Of a DNA stretch of 64,000 nucleotides, positions 37,528 to 46,417 are shown one piece after another. Source of the stretch: Rhodococcus tibetensis (GTDB lineage Bacteria > Actinomycetota > Actinomycetes > Mycobacteriales > Mycobacteriaceae); contig NZ_JANFQF010000002.1 in the NCBI RefSeq assembly GCF_024438035.1, positions 62,001 to 126,000 on the forward strand. Direction: 5' to 3'. Within the stretch, counting starts at the first letter, position 1; every line of letters starts with the position of its first letter. Both the position numbers and the translations under genes were made by a program. The notes under the pieces are model-generated. The model saw only the letters and a list, made by a program, of their open reading frames with translations. It was not told the origin of the DNA and searched no databases.

Positions 37528-37578
37528 GCACCCCGCCGGAAAATCGGTGAGGCGCACCTCAGGGGGGCGTATCGCGTG

Positions 37579-37591
37579 ATGTGGACCACAT
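37579..37591. promoter_or_regulatory. Palindrome in the sucCD upstream region
   Basis: ATGTGG-A-CCACAT, a 13-bp odd-length palindrome, 105 bp before the sucC ATG and 52 bp after the preceding stop codon. Shape (TGG-N-CCA core) is compatible with GntR-type regulators. A TAAAGT -10-like box occurs at about 37631. Function inferred only from position. Confidence 0.35.
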
Positions 37592-37695
37592 ACCATGCAC
37601 GCGGGCGTAGACCTGGCCCGGCAACTGGTTAAAGTCCAAAACAGACCCGCTCCTACCCCTCGAGCGGGTGTCAACGCAGACGAGACGGTGAGCAG

Positions 37696-38865
37696 ATGGA
37701 TCTCTTCGAATACCAGGCGAAGGAACTCTTCGCCAAGCACGAGGTGCCGACTTCGGCTGGACGTGTTACCGACACGGTCGCCGGCGCGCGCGAGATTGCC
37801 GAAGAAATCGGTAAGCCCGTGATGATCAAGGCGCAGGTCAAGGTCGGCGGCCGCGGCAAGGCGGGTGGCGTCAAGTACTCCGCAGACGTCGACGCCGCCC
37901 AGGCGAACGCCGAGGCCATTCTCGGCCTCGACATCAAGGGCCATGTCGTCAAGAAGCTGCTGGTCGCAGAGGCGAGTGACATCGCCGAGGAGTACTACAT
38001 CTCCTTCCTGCTCGACCGCACCAACCGCACCTACCTGGCCATGTGTTCGGTGGAAGGTGGAGTCGAGATCGAGGTCACCGCCGAGGAGAACCCCGACGCC
38101 CTCGCCAAGATCCCCGTCGACGCCGTGAAGGGTGTCGACCTGGCGTTCGCGCGCAGCATCGCCGAGGCAGGAAAGCTGCCCGCCGAGGTGCTCGACGCAG
38201 CGGCCGTCACGATCCAGAAGCTGTGGGACGTCTTCATCAAGGAAGACGCTCTCCTCGTCGAGGTCAACCCGCTCGTCCGCACGCCGGACGACCAGATCCT
38301 CGCACTCGACGGCAAGGTCACGCTCGACGAGAACGCTGCGTTCCGTCAGCCCGGCCACGAGGCGTTCGAGGACAAGGACGCCACGGACCCGCTCGAGCTC
38401 AAGGCCAAGGAAAACGACCTCAACTACGTCAAGCTCGACGGTGAGGTCGGCATCATCGGTAACGGCGCCGGCCTGGTCATGTCGACCCTGGACGTCGTCG
38501 CCTACGCAGGTGAGAAGCACGGTGGCGTGAAGCCGGCCAACTTCCTCGACATCGGTGGCGGCGCCTCCGCAGAGGTCATGGCGAACGGCCTGGATGTCAT
38601 CCTGAACGACGCGCAGGTCAAGAGCGTGTTCGTGAACGTTTTCGGTGGCATCACCGCGTGTGACGCGGTCGCCAACGGCATCGTCGGCGCCCTGAAGACG
38701 CTCGGTGACGAGGCCAACAAGCCGCTGGTCGTCCGCTTGGACGGCAACAATGTCGAAGAGGGTCGCCGCATCCTCGCCGAGGCCGCTCACCCGCTGGTCA
38801 CGGTCGTCGGAACCATGGACGAGGCCGCCGACAAGGCTGCCGAGCTGGCCTTCGCCGCAAAGTAA
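37696..38865 (+). CDS. sucC: Succinate--CoA ligase, beta subunit
   Basis: 389 residues. With SucD it makes succinate and ATP/GTP from succinyl-CoA in the TCA cycle. ATP-grasp domain starts [20 protein letters not shown], with [16 protein letters not shown] for nucleotide binding; the C-terminal CoA-ligase domain contains [12 protein letters not shown] and NIFGGI-like [16 protein letters not shown] at 37696, GGTGAG upstream. sucD follows after 16 bp. Equivalent to Rv0951. Confidence 0.98.
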   Translation: MDLFEYQAKELFAKHEVPTSAGRVTDTVAGAREIAEEIGKPVMIKAQVKVGGRGKAGGVKYSADVDAAQANAEAILGLDIKGHVVKKLLVAEASDIAEEYYISFLLDRTNRTYLAMCSVEGGVEIEVTAEENPDALAKIPVDAVKGVDLAFARSIAEAGKLPAEVLDAAAVTIQKLWDVFIKEDALLVEVNPLVRTPDDQILALDGKVTLDENAAFRQPGHEAFEDKDATDPLELKAKENDLNYVKLDGEVGIIGNGAGLVMSTLDVVAYAGEKHGGVKPANFLDIGGGASAEVMANGLDVILNDAQVKSVFVNVFGGITACDAVANGIVGALKTLGDEANKPLVVRLDGNNVEEGRRILAEAAHPLVTVVGTMDEAADKAAELAFAAK

Positions 38866-38881
38866 AGGGACTTAAAACAAC

Positions 38882-39784
38882 ATGGCTATCTTCCTGACCA
38901 AGGACTCCAAGGTCATCGTCCAGGGCATCACCGGCGGCGAGGGCACGAAGCACACCGCGCTGATGCTCAAGGCCGGCACCCAGGTCGTCGGCGGTGTCAA
39001 CGCCCGCAAGGCCGGCACCACCGTCACCCACGACGGCGGCGTCGAGCTGCCCGTCTTCGGCACCGTCGCCGAGGCCATCGAGAAGACCGGCGCGGACGTC
39101 TCCATCGCGTTCGTTCCCCCGGCCTTCGCCAAGGACGCCATCGTCGAGGCCATCGACGCGGAGATCCCGCTGCTCGTGGTCATCACCGAGGGCATCCCGG
39201 TGCAGGATTCGGCGTACGCCTGGGCGTACAACGTCTCCAAGGGCAACAAGACCCGCATCATCGGACCCAACTGCCCCGGCATCATCACCCCGGGCGAGTC
39301 GCTGGTGGGCATCACCCCCGCGAACATCGCAGGCTCCGGCCCCATCGGTCTCGTCTCCAAGTCGGGCACGCTGACCTACCAGATGATGTTCGAGCTGCGT
39401 GACTTCGGTTTCTCCACCGCCATCGGCATCGGCGGCGACCCGGTCATCGGAACCACCCACATCGACGCCATCGAGGCGTTCGAGAAGGACCCCGAGACCA
39501 AGGTCATCGTCATGATCGGTGAGATCGGTGGCGACGCCGAGGAGCGTGCCGCCGACTACATCAAGGCGAACGTCACCAAGCCCGTCGTCGGTTACGTCGC
39601 GGGCTTCACCGCTCCCGAGGGCAAGACCATGGGCCATGCAGGCGCCATCGTCTCCGGTTCCTCGGGCACCGCGCAGGCCAAGAAGGACGCCCTCGAGGCT
39701 GCCGGCGTGAAGGTCGGCAAGACGCCGTCCGAGACCGCTGCGCTCGCTCGCGAGATCCTGCAGAGCCTGTCCGTCCAGGCCTAG
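38882..39784 (+). CDS. sucD: Succinate--CoA ligase, alpha subunit
   Basis: 300 residues. CoA-binding Rossmann domain with [15 protein letters not shown] and [11 protein letters not shown], then the ligase domain with the phosphorylated active-site His in [10 protein letters not shown], preceded by [13 protein letters not shown]. Forms the alpha2beta2 or alpha-beta enzyme with SucC. Starts 16 bp after sucC with an AAGGGA site. A perfect 22-bp hairpin follows its stop codon. Equivalent to Rv0952. Confidence 0.98.
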   Translation: MAIFLTKDSKVIVQGITGGEGTKHTALMLKAGTQVVGGVNARKAGTTVTHDGGVELPVFGTVAEAIEKTGADVSIAFVPPAFAKDAIVEAIDAEIPLLVVITEGIPVQDSAYAWAYNVSKGNKTRIIGPNCPGIITPGESLVGITPANIAGSGPIGLVSKSGTLTYQMMFELRDFGFSTAIGIGGDPVIGTTHIDAIEAFEKDPETKVIVMIGEIGGDAEERAADYIKANVTKPVVGYVAGFTAPEGKTMGHAGAIVSGSSGTAQAKKDALEAAGVKVGKTPSETAALAREILQSLSVQA

Positions 39785-39793
39785 GCGCTCCGC

Positions 39794-39841
39794 GCCCGTG
39801 CGTGGTTGACGAGTCTCTGGACTCGTCAACCACGCACGGGC
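39794..39841. terminator. Perfect 22-bp hairpin between sucD and the YigZ-family gene
   Basis: Arms 39794-39815 and 39820-39841 (GCCCGTGCGTGGTTGACGAG.. paired with ..CTCGTCAACCACGCACGGGC) match exactly around a TCTG loop. It separates convergent genes and lacks a U-tract. Confidence 0.85.
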
Positions 39842-39843
39842 CG

Positions 39844-40470
39844 TCAGGCGTCCACCCACATCTCACCGGCCGGATCGAGTGTCCCCGCACCTGCCGTGAC
39901 GGCCGCGACCAGATCCGCCAAGCCCTTCGAATCCCGGGCCGCGAGCGTGAGCACTGCCTTTTCGGCGTACGTCGTTTCCACGACCACCACCCCGCGCATC
40001 CGCAGTTCCGACTCAACCCGGCCCGCATCCGCATGACGGACAGCCAATGTGTGCAGCTGCCGTCGCTCGCGTCTTACGAGGGAAGCGGCATCGATTGCCG
40101 CGGTCACCGCCCCCGAGTAGGCGCGGACCAGTCCGCCCGCCCCCAGTTTGATTCCGCCGAAGTATCGCGTGACCACCACCGCGACATCGACGAGGTCCCG
40201 TGTCCGCAGGACCTGCAGCATCGGTATCCCCGCCGTTCCGCCGGGTTCTCCGTCGTCACTCGAACGCTCGATCCGTTCACTGGGACCGTTCCCGACGATG
40301 TAGGCCGAACAGTGATGCCGCGCATCGGGATACGCGCGTCGTTGCGACTGGACGAAGTCTCGCGCGGACTCGGCATCGGCCACCCGCCGCACCGCCGCGA
40401 TGAAGCGTGAGTGTTTGATCTCCGTTTCGACGGTGAGATCGGTCGTGCGGGGAGTGAGCGTGTACGGCAT
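39844..40470 (-). CDS. YigZ/IMPACT family protein (UPF0029)
   Basis: 208 residues. N-terminal IMPACT domain with the family pattern IKHSRFIAAVRRV, ARHHCSAYIVG, SDDGEPGGTAGIPMLQVL and VVVTRYFGGIKLGAGGLVRAYS; the C-terminal DUF1949 ferredoxin-like domain follows. Homologues include YigZ of E. coli and yeast Yih1, thought to act in translation-linked signalling; biochemical role in bacteria is unclear. ATG at 40470. Not in the mycobacterial order, but close to the position between sucD and Rv0954. Confidence 0.93.
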   Translation of the reverse strand: MPYTLTPRTTDLTVETEIKHSRFIAAVRRVADAESARDFVQSQRRAYPDARHHCSAYIVGNGPSERIERSSDDGEPGGTAGIPMLQVLRTRDLVDVAVVVTRYFGGIKLGAGGLVRAYSGAVTAAIDAASLVRRERRQLHTLAVRHADAGRVESELRMRGVVVVETTYAEKAVLTLAARDSKGLADLVAAVTAGAGTLDPAGEMWVDA

Positions 40471-40596
40471 CGGCCTATTGTCTCCCGCACCGTTCCGGGC
40501 GCTGCGGGTCGCTGCCGAGGGCAGTGACCGACGGGTATCCGTAGGCTAGCGTCGGAAGAGCGCACGCAGACGACCACTTGTCGACGAGGAGAAGTC

Positions 40597-41718
40597 ATGA
40601 CGTTCACGCCCGGCGGGCCGAGCTACGGTCCGCCCGCGCAACCGAATGCAGCGCAAGACAATGCAGGGGGAGATTCCAAAAACCTGGGCTTCTTCCTCCT
40701 GATCGGTGTCGCCGTTCTCGGGTTGCTGAACCTGCTGTTGGGGTTCGCCCCGTACGTCACCGTCGTCCGCGAGCCGCTGAATTCTTTCGAGGCGGGGTCG
40801 CACGGTCTCGGGCTGCTGTTCCTGGGCGGTCTGCTCGCAGCAATATCTCTTCTCCCGAAGCAGAACTATGCCGGTGCGGCTGCGGCGGCGTCCATCTCCG
40901 GGTGGGTTCTCGCCCTGCTCATCTTCCTCAACTTCGACGCCGATTCCGGGTGGGGCGCCGTCCTGATCCTCGTTCTGGGGTTCATCCAGTCGGCGGTGGC
41001 GGTCGCTGCGCTGCTGTTCGACATCGGCGTGGTGAAGCAGCCGGCCCGCAGTACTTCGGCCGCTGGTGCTTTCGGCCAGCCCGGCCAGCCCGGCCAGCCC
41101 GGCCAGCCCGGCCAGGGCGGCTACGGCCAGGGCGGGCCACAGTCGTTCGGGCAGCAGGGACAGGGCTACGGTCAGCAGCCCTCTCAGGGGTACGCCGGTC
41201 CGCAGGGCTACGGTCAGCAGCAGGGTCAGTCGCCACAGCCGGGGTACGGACAGCAAAGCCAGGCTCCGTACGGCCAGCAGGGCTTCGGTCAGCAGGGTCA
41301 GCCCGGTCAGCAGCCCGGCCAGACGCACTCTTCGTCCGGCCAGTCCGGTTACGGTCAGGGCTACGGACAGCCGCCGTCGCAGCAGGGGTATGGGGCGGGG
41401 CCGGCACCGTACGACGCTCCGACCACTGCGTATCAGCAGCCGCAGTACCAGGGGTATTCGCAGCCGTCGCAGCCGGGCTCGACCCCCGCGTCGCAGTATC
41501 CGACAGGACCGGCCGGCACGAGCTATGGTTCGGCGCAGCACGCCGCGCCCGCCTACGGCGCGCAACCCGAAGCGTCACCGGTGGAGCGCACTCTGGAGTA
41601 CGGCGAGCAGTCGCGCTCCGAATCGCAGCATGCCGAGCCGGGTGAGACTTCCGAGTCGGAGGGCCCGGGTGCACCGACCCAGGCCTTCGACACGCGTTCA
41701 GACCGGGACGACAAGTAG
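40597..41718 (+). CDS. Four-TM membrane protein with Gly/Gln/Pro-rich tail (Rv0954/34-kDa antigen-like, DUF5336)
   Basis: 373 residues. A short N-terminal tail, four membrane segments between about residues 29 and 145 ([20 protein letters not shown] and three more), then about 220 disordered residues made of repeated Gly-Tyr-Gly-Gln, Gln-Pro-Gly and Ser-Gln units. The fold and position between sucD and perM match Rv0954. Members of this family are linked to divisome or polar membrane proteins in mycobacteria. ATG at 40597 follows GAGGAG. A 9-bp tandem repeat encodes part of the tail (41074-41115). Confidence 0.85.
   Translation: MTFTPGGPSYGPPAQPNAAQDNAGGDSKNLGFFLLIGVAVLGLLNLLLGFAPYVTVVREPLNSFEAGSHGLGLLFLGGLLAAISLLPKQNYAGAAAAASISGWVLALLIFLNFDADSGWGAVLILVLGFIQSAVAVAALLFDIGVVKQPARSTSAAGAFGQPGQPGQPGQPGQGGYGQGGPQSFGQQGQGYGQQPSQGYAGPQGYGQQQGQSPQPGYGQQSQAPYGQQGFGQQGQPGQQPGQTHSSSGQSGYGQGYGQPPSQQGYGAGPAPYDAPTTAYQQPQYQGYSQPSQPGSTPASQYPTGPAGTSYGSAQHAAPAYGAQPEASPVERTLEYGEQSRSESQHAEPGETSESEGPGAPTQAFDTRSDRDDK
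41074..41115 (+). repeat. 9-bp tandem repeat inside the Rv0954-like gene
   Basis: Four exact copies of GGCCAGCCC plus a partial fifth, encoding repeated Gly-Gln-Pro units at the start of the disordered tail. In-frame unit changes would alter tail length without a frameshift. Confidence 0.85.
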
Positions 41719-41822
41719 CGGGGAAGATCAAGCAGATGGCCTCCGACCGAACATGGTCGGAGGCCACTTCTGTGCGGCGCGCCTGACGGCGGTCGCGGCG
41801 CCCAGGTGCCACTCTCGAGGGG

Positions 41823-43358
41823 ATGAGTTCTTTGGTTGATCGTGTTCAGCGCAGGGCCGCACGAAGTGATGAGCGGCGATCCGCTGATGGTGGGCGAGGT
41901 CCGGGTCCGCAGGTCCGGGTGCCGGACGCGGACGAGGCGTGGGCGTTGCTGGCGGTGGCGTTCCGGCCGGCTGTGGTGACGGTCGTTCTTCTGTCGGCAT
42001 TGATCGTGGTCACGCTGGTTGCCGCGAACAGCGACCTGACCGGAACGTTCGGGGCGATCGCCGCGTCGTGGCTGGCCATTCATCAGGTTCCGGTGACCAT
42101 CGACCGCACCGTGCTCGGTGTCCTTCCCTTGATTCCGACCGCGGGCATGGTGTGGGCTGTTGCCCGCGGGTGCGCCGGGGCTGTGGACGTGGCGTCGTCC
42201 CGCAGCCGGGTTCTCCGCGTCGTCGGAGCAGCGGTGGGCGGTCCGTTGGTGGTTACCGCGATCAGTCTGGCTGTGGTCGCGGACGCGTCGGCGGTCATCG
42301 CGTTGTCGCCGCCGAATACTCTCGCCGCGTTCGGTTGGGTGCTGTTCGTTCACCTGGTGGCCGCAGGGCTCGGTGTGGCTGTGACGATGTGGCCGGTGCT
42401 TGCCGTCGACCTTCCGGCATGGGTGCGGAACGCGGTGCGTCCGGGGCTACGCGCGCTGATGGCGATTGTCGGTGCCGGTGCGGCTCTGGTCACCGTTTCG
42501 TTGCTCGTGGAATGGTCGACGGTCGGTGGGTTGCTCGAACGCGGTGACGGTGTGATGGGCGCCCTCGGATTGACGGTTCTCTCGGTGCTGTATCTGCCCA
42601 ACGTGGTGATCGGTGCGGCGGCAGCCGTGATGGGCGGGGCGGCGCAGATCGGTGACGTGTCGGTCAGTGTGTTCGGAAACGTCGGCGGCTCGCTGCCTCC
42701 GTTGCCGGTACTCGGCGCGGTTCCGGACGGCGCCGCGGGCGGTGCCTGGCCTGCTCTGCTGTTGATTCCACTACTGATCGGTGTGATGCTCGGGCGCGAC
42801 TCCGGTCGGCGGGTGGCCGGGCAGGAGGCCCTGTTCACGGTGCTGACCGCCGCCGCGGGTGTGGGTGTGGTGGCCGCAGTGCTCGGTCTGATCGCGGGCG
42901 GCGAGTTGGGTGCCTTCGGGACCGTCCGGATCACGTGGTGGGTGTTCGGTGGACTGACTTTCGCCTGGTTGGGATTGGTGGGAGCGATCACCGCCGTCGT
43001 CATCGCGTGGTTCCGCGGTCGGGGTGCTCACGACGAGGTGGACGGGGACTCGGCGGGCGAGGAGGAGCCGCATCTTCCGGGCGAGGAGGAAGTGCCCGCC
43101 ATTGCCGCTCCTGTTCCCGACGCATCGCCGATACCGGCGGGTGAAGCTCCGGGCAGTGTCATCGAAGCAGAGCTCGTCGACGAACCGGAGGCACCGGCCA
43201 CCGCCCCGGCACCCGAGCACGACGAGGCGCCGACCGAGGTCGTGGTGGACGCCGAGGTCGAGGAAGACCCTGCCACCCCGGATCCGGATGAGCCCGGCGA
43301 TTCGGATGACGGAGCTGAAGCCGACCTGCCCCGAGGGCCCGCAACCCCCAGCGACTAG
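41823..43358 (+). CDS. perM: PerM-like integral membrane protein (DUF6350), cell-division associated
   Basis: 511 residues. A charged N-terminal region, about nine or ten membrane segments between residues 40 and 395, and an acidic Pro/Glu/Asp-rich tail of about 110 residues. Position between the Rv0954-like gene and purN-purH matches Rv0955, which has been named PerM and linked to division at low magnesium; transfer of that role is inference. The ATG at 41823 touches its GAGGGG, too close for normal spacing, so the TTG at 41832 may be the true start. Confidence 0.82.
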   Translation: MSSLVDRVQRRAARSDERRSADGGRGPGPQVRVPDADEAWALLAVAFRPAVVTVVLLSALIVVTLVAANSDLTGTFGAIAASWLAIHQVPVTIDRTVLGVLPLIPTAGMVWAVARGCAGAVDVASSRSRVLRVVGAAVGGPLVVTAISLAVVADASAVIALSPPNTLAAFGWVLFVHLVAAGLGVAVTMWPVLAVDLPAWVRNAVRPGLRALMAIVGAGAALVTVSLLVEWSTVGGLLERGDGVMGALGLTVLSVLYLPNVVIGAAAAVMGGAAQIGDVSVSVFGNVGGSLPPLPVLGAVPDGAAGGAWPALLLIPLLIGVMLGRDSGRRVAGQEALFTVLTAAAGVGVVAAVLGLIAGGELGAFGTVRITWWVFGGLTFAWLGLVGAITAVVIAWFRGRGAHDEVDGDSAGEEEPHLPGEEEVPAIAAPVPDASPIPAGEAPGSVIEAELVDEPEAPATAPAPEHDEAPTEVVVDAEVEEDPATPDPDEPGDSDDGAEADLPRGPATPSD

Positions 43359-43431
43359 GCTCTTGGTCGGTCGACGATGCGACCGCCCCGTTCGATATCA
43401 CCCGGCCTTTCGATTGTTCAGGAGTAGAGCG

Positions 43432-44097
43432 CTGACTTCCTCGCGTGACCACCTGAGGCCGACGGCGGCGACCGGAACGTCATCGACGGCACCGGCGAGG
43501 GTCGTCGTACTCGCATCCGGTGCCGGCACTTTGCTGCGGTCGCTGATCGATGCGTCCCGGGCAGGTGGATACCCCGCCGAGATCGTGGCGGTCGGAGTCG
43601 ACCGGAACTGCGAAGCGACCCGCCATGCGGACGCCGCGGGAATCGCCCACTTTCAGGTGAGCCTGCGCGACCACCCGGATCGCGCCGCGTGGGACGAGGC
43701 GCTCACCGAGGCTGTCGCCGCACACGAGCCCTCGCTCGTCGTGTCGGCGGGATTCATGAAGATCCTCGGGCCCGCCTTCCTGGGCCGCTTCGGCGGCCGC
43801 ATCATCAACACGCATCCGGCGTTGTTGCCCGCGTTCCCCGGAGCACACGCGGTGCCCGATGCGCTGGCGTACGGCGTCAAGGTGTCTGGATCAACCGTCC
43901 ACCTCGTGGACGCCGGCGTCGATACCGGCCCGATCCTGGCGCAGGAGCCCGTGCCGGTGCTCGACGGCGACGACGAGTCGACCCTGCACGAGCGCATCAA
44001 GACTGTGGAGCGACGGTTGTTGGCGGACGTCATCGCCGCTGTCGCGACCCGTGGAGTTCTATCCGATGGACGAAAGGCCGTGATCCCCAGTGAGTGA
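43432..44097 (+). CDS. purN: Phosphoribosylglycinamide formyltransferase, probably from a CTG start
   Basis: 221 residues. Transfers formyl from 10-formyltetrahydrofolate to GAR in purine synthesis. Motifs: [43 protein letters not shown] with catalytic Asn/His, and [11 protein letters not shown] with catalytic Asp. No ATG, GTG or well-placed TTG exists before the essential first strand: in-frame candidates are TTG 43414 (no ribosome site) and CTG 43432, which lies seven bases after AGGAG. The CTG is therefore the best start. purH begins 8 bp before its stop. Confidence 0.9.
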   Translation: MTSSRDHLRPTAATGTSSTAPARVVVLASGAGTLLRSLIDASRAGGYPAEIVAVGVDRNCEATRHADAAGIAHFQVSLRDHPDRAAWDEALTEAVAAHEPSLVVSAGFMKILGPAFLGRFGGRIINTHPALLPAFPGAHAVPDALAYGVKVSGSTVHLVDAGVDTGPILAQEPVPVLDGDDESTLHERIKTVERRLLADVIAAVATRGVLSDGRKAVIPSE

Positions 44098-45646
44098 ACG
44101 CAAGGCTGTGCGCCGAGCGCTCGTCAGCGTCTACGACAAGACCGGTCTGGTCGACCTGGCTACCGGCCTGCACGAGGCGGGTGTCGAGTTGGTGTCGACC
44201 GGGTCGACAGCGGCGAAGATCGCCGACGCCGGTATTCCGGTCACGCCGGTGGAGGCGCTCACGGGGTTTCCCGAGTGCCTCGAGGGTCGCGTCAAGACCC
44301 TGCACCCGCGGGTTCACGCCGGTGTTCTCGCCGACACCCGGAAGCCGGAGCACCTCGCCCAGCTCGACGAACTCGGTATCGAGGCGTTCGAGCTGGTGGT
44401 GGTGAATCTCTACCCGTTCACCCAGACGGTGGCCTCGGGCGCAACTCCCGACGAGTGCGTGGAGCAAATCGACATCGGCGGCCCGTCCATGGTCCGCGCT
44501 GCCGCGAAGAACCACCCGTCCGTTGCGGTTGTCGTCGATCCCGCCCGCTACGAGGACGTGCTCGCGGCGGTTGCCGAGGGTGGCTTCACGCTCGGTGAGC
44601 GGACTGCTCTCGCTGCGCAGGCTTTCCAGCACACCGCGTCGTACGATGTCGCCGTGGCGAGCTGGATGACGTCCACACGGGTCGAACGTGGTGATTCGCA
44701 GTTCCCCGAGTGGGCGGGCGCCACGTGGGACCGTTCGGCGGTGCTGCGGTACGGCGAGAACCCGCACCAGGCCGCGGCGCTGTACGTGAATCCCGCCGCT
44801 TCCGCGGGCCTCGCTCAGGCGGAGCAACTGCACGGCAAGGAAATGTCGTACAACAACTACACCGACGGTGACGCTGCCTGGCGTGCCGCTTTCGACTTCA
44901 GCGCTCCCGCCGTTGCGATCATCAAGCACGCGAACCCCTGTGGCATCGCAGTGGGCGGCGACATCGCCGAGGCGCACCGCAAGGCGCACGCCTGTGATCC
45001 GGTGAGCGCGTACGGCGGCGTCATTGCCGCGAACCGTGAGGTCACGGTCGAGATGGCGGAGCAGGTCGCGGAGATCTTCACCGAGGTGATCATCGCGCCG
45101 TCGTACGCAGACGGCGCACTCGGTGTGCTGCAGCGGAAAAAGAACATTCGCGTTCTTCTCGCGCAGGCGCCGAACCCGACAGGAATCGAACTGCGTCCGG
45201 TGTCCGGGGGAGCGCTGCTCCAGGAACGCGACGTTCTCGACGCCGACGGTGACGATCCGGCCAACTGGACTCTCGCCGTCGGTGACGCTGCCGACGAGCA
45301 GACCCTGAAAGATCTCGAGTTCGCTTGGCGGGCGTGCCGTTCGGTGAAGTCCAATGCCATTCTGCTCGCCAGCGACGGTGCGTCGGTGGGCGTCGGGATG
45401 GGCCAGGTCAACCGCGTCGATTCCGCGCACCTCGCGGTACAGCGGGCCGGGGACCGGGTGGTCGGGTCGGTGGGCGCGTCTGACGCGTTCTTCCCGTTCC
45501 CGGACGGCTTGCAGGTCCTCGCCAGCGCCGGCGTCAAGGCTGTGGTTCAGCCCGGCGGTTCGGTCCGCGACAACGAGGTGATCGACGCCGCCAAGGAAGC
45601 CGGTATCACCATGTACCTCACTGGCGCGCGGCACTTCGCGCACTAG
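44090..45646 (+). CDS. purH: Bifunctional AICAR formyltransferase/IMP cyclohydrolase
   Basis: 518 residues. Last two steps of IMP synthesis. N-terminal methylglyoxal-synthase-like cyclohydrolase domain ([55 protein letters not shown]) and C-terminal transformylase domain ([49 protein letters not shown]). GTG at 44090 overlaps purN by 8 bases, so the pair is coupled. A hairpin follows the stop. Equivalent to Rv0957. Confidence 0.98.
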   Translation: MSERKAVRRALVSVYDKTGLVDLATGLHEAGVELVSTGSTAAKIADAGIPVTPVEALTGFPECLEGRVKTLHPRVHAGVLADTRKPEHLAQLDELGIEAFELVVVNLYPFTQTVASGATPDECVEQIDIGGPSMVRAAAKNHPSVAVVVDPARYEDVLAAVAEGGFTLGERTALAAQAFQHTASYDVAVASWMTSTRVERGDSQFPEWAGATWDRSAVLRYGENPHQAAALYVNPAASAGLAQAEQLHGKEMSYNNYTDGDAAWRAAFDFSAPAVAIIKHANPCGIAVGGDIAEAHRKAHACDPVSAYGGVIAANREVTVEMAEQVAEIFTEVIIAPSYADGALGVLQRKKNIRVLLAQAPNPTGIELRPVSGGALLQERDVLDADGDDPANWTLAVGDAADEQTLKDLEFAWRACRSVKSNAILLASDGASVGVGMGQVNRVDSAHLAVQRAGDRVVGSVGASDAFFPFPDGLQVLASAGVKAVVQPGGSVRDNEVIDAAKEAGITMYLTGARHFAH

Positions 45647-45661
45647 CGTTCCGCACGTCGC

Positions 45662-45694
45662 GAACGGGCCTTGGCATCATGCCGGGGCCCGTTC
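45662..45694. terminator. Hairpin after purH
   Basis: GAACGGGCC (45662-45670) pairs with GGCCCGTTC (45686-45694); an inner GGCA/TGCC pair extends it. It lies between the convergent ends of purH and the small 77-residue gene. Confidence 0.75.
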
Positions 45695-45701
45695 GTCGTT
45701 G

Positions 45702-45935
45702 TCAGGCGGCTGCGGCTGCGTGGCCGCGGCCGGTGCCTTCGAGTGCGCGCGGCGAACCGGAGATGACGACCCGGGCGGCACCGCGGCTACGGACCTCACT
45801 GATCAGCTCCCCGAGCGCCGCTTCGTGGGCGGCGTCGCAGTGCGAGAGGTCGAGCGTGACCGCGTATCCGGTCAGGTCGTCGGGTAGGCCCAGATATGGG
45901 GGTTCGGTGGACAGTTGGTTGATCCGAAGTTTCAT
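45702..45935 (-). CDS. Small protein of unknown function, possibly STAS-like
   Basis: 77 residues. The central pattern GYAVTLDLSHCDAAHEAALGELISEVRSRGAARVVISGSP has the strand-helix-strand alternation of STAS/anti-anti-sigma domains, but the conserved Ser is not where it should be, so this is weak. The ATG at 45935 follows AGGAG by seven bases, which makes translation likely. Upstream on the same strand are a terminator (45961-45996) and a 31-codon ORF (46021-46116). Confidence 0.6.
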   Translation of the reverse strand: MKLRINQLSTEPPYLGLPDDLTGYAVTLDLSHCDAAHEAALGELISEVRSRGAARVVISGSPRALEGTGRGHAAAAA

Positions 45936-45960
45936 GGAGTGCTCCTGCAGGTGAAGGGTA

Positions 45961-45996
45961 AAAGAAAAGGCACCCGAGGGGTTTGCCCTGGGTGCC
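45961..45996 (-). terminator. Rho-independent terminator upstream of the 77-residue gene
   Basis: On the minus strand GGCACCC and GGGTGCC (45969-45996) pair around an 14-base interior that itself can pair GGG/CCC, followed by TTTTCTTT. It would stop transcripts of the short ORF upstream, 26 bp before the ATG of the next gene, an attenuator-like position. Confidence 0.65.
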
Positions 45997-46020
45997 CGAG
46001 AAGAACTGGATGGAATCTCG

Positions 46021-46116
46021 TCATTCTCGGGGTGCGCCGTACTTGGAGATGTGCTTGTCGGCGGTGCAGTGACGCCATGCGGGTACGGATGCGAAGAGAG
46101 CGTGAAGCTGCATCAT
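46021..46116 (-). CDS. Possible 31-residue leader peptide/small protein
   Basis: ATGATG start (46114-46116 or 46111-46113) with AAAGG about eight bases upstream; product begins MMQLHALFASVPAWRHC and ends KYGAPRE. A GATAAT -10 box lies at 46190-46195. The ORF is followed directly by a terminator and then by the 77-residue gene, so it could be a leader peptide rather than an independent protein. No repeated regulatory codons are evident. From 46196 to 46417 I see no further gene on either strand. Confidence 0.4.
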   Translation of the reverse strand: MMQLHALFASVPAWRHCTADKHISKYGAPRE

Positions 46117-46189
46117 GTCCGTACCTTTCTGCGTGGCGTTGCTGGTTGGTAGATGACCGTACAGCACGGGGTCGAGGGTGTGCACTTCC

Positions 46190-46195
46190 ATTATC
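46190..46195 (-). promoter_or_regulatory. -10 box of the short-ORF transcript
   Basis: GATAAT on the minus strand, giving a predicted start near 46183 and a 67-nt untranslated leader before the 31-codon ORF. No convincing -35. Confidence 0.35.
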
Positions 46196-46417
46196 GGGCC
46201 CGCTGCGCGGACTGCTGGGCTGAGCAGCGATTCTTCCTGCGAAGTTGCCGCCCTGTTCACTTTCGCTCGATTGCCCCTTCGGTCACAGGTTGCTCTCGAT
46301 TCGGTTTCGAGCGGCACATTCGACCGATGCAGCTGCTTCACTCGGGGCTGATGTGACTCGTGTGGCACCTGTGGAAGGAGAGTGGCGCCCGCACTGCGAC
46401 GTGCGCCCATCCCCGGT

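Noticed and set aside
37515-37565. TGAGG-CGCA-CCTCA hairpin after the large membrane protein gene as terminator
   Set aside because: Only 5 bp of stem and no U-tract; could occur by chance in this base composition.
35584-38790. A minus-strand frame of about 1068 codons across sucC and the large membrane protein gene
   Set aside because: Antisense shadow of sucC, whose protein is unmistakable; composition is His/Gly/Asp-rich without motifs.
44030-45643. Minus-strand frame opposite purH
   Set aside because: purH on the + strand is certain; the opposite frame has no recognisable family.
46153-46356. 67-codon + strand ORF upstream of the amidase
   Set aside because: No good ribosome site and no recognisable sequence; it is antisense to the leader of the 31-codon ORF.
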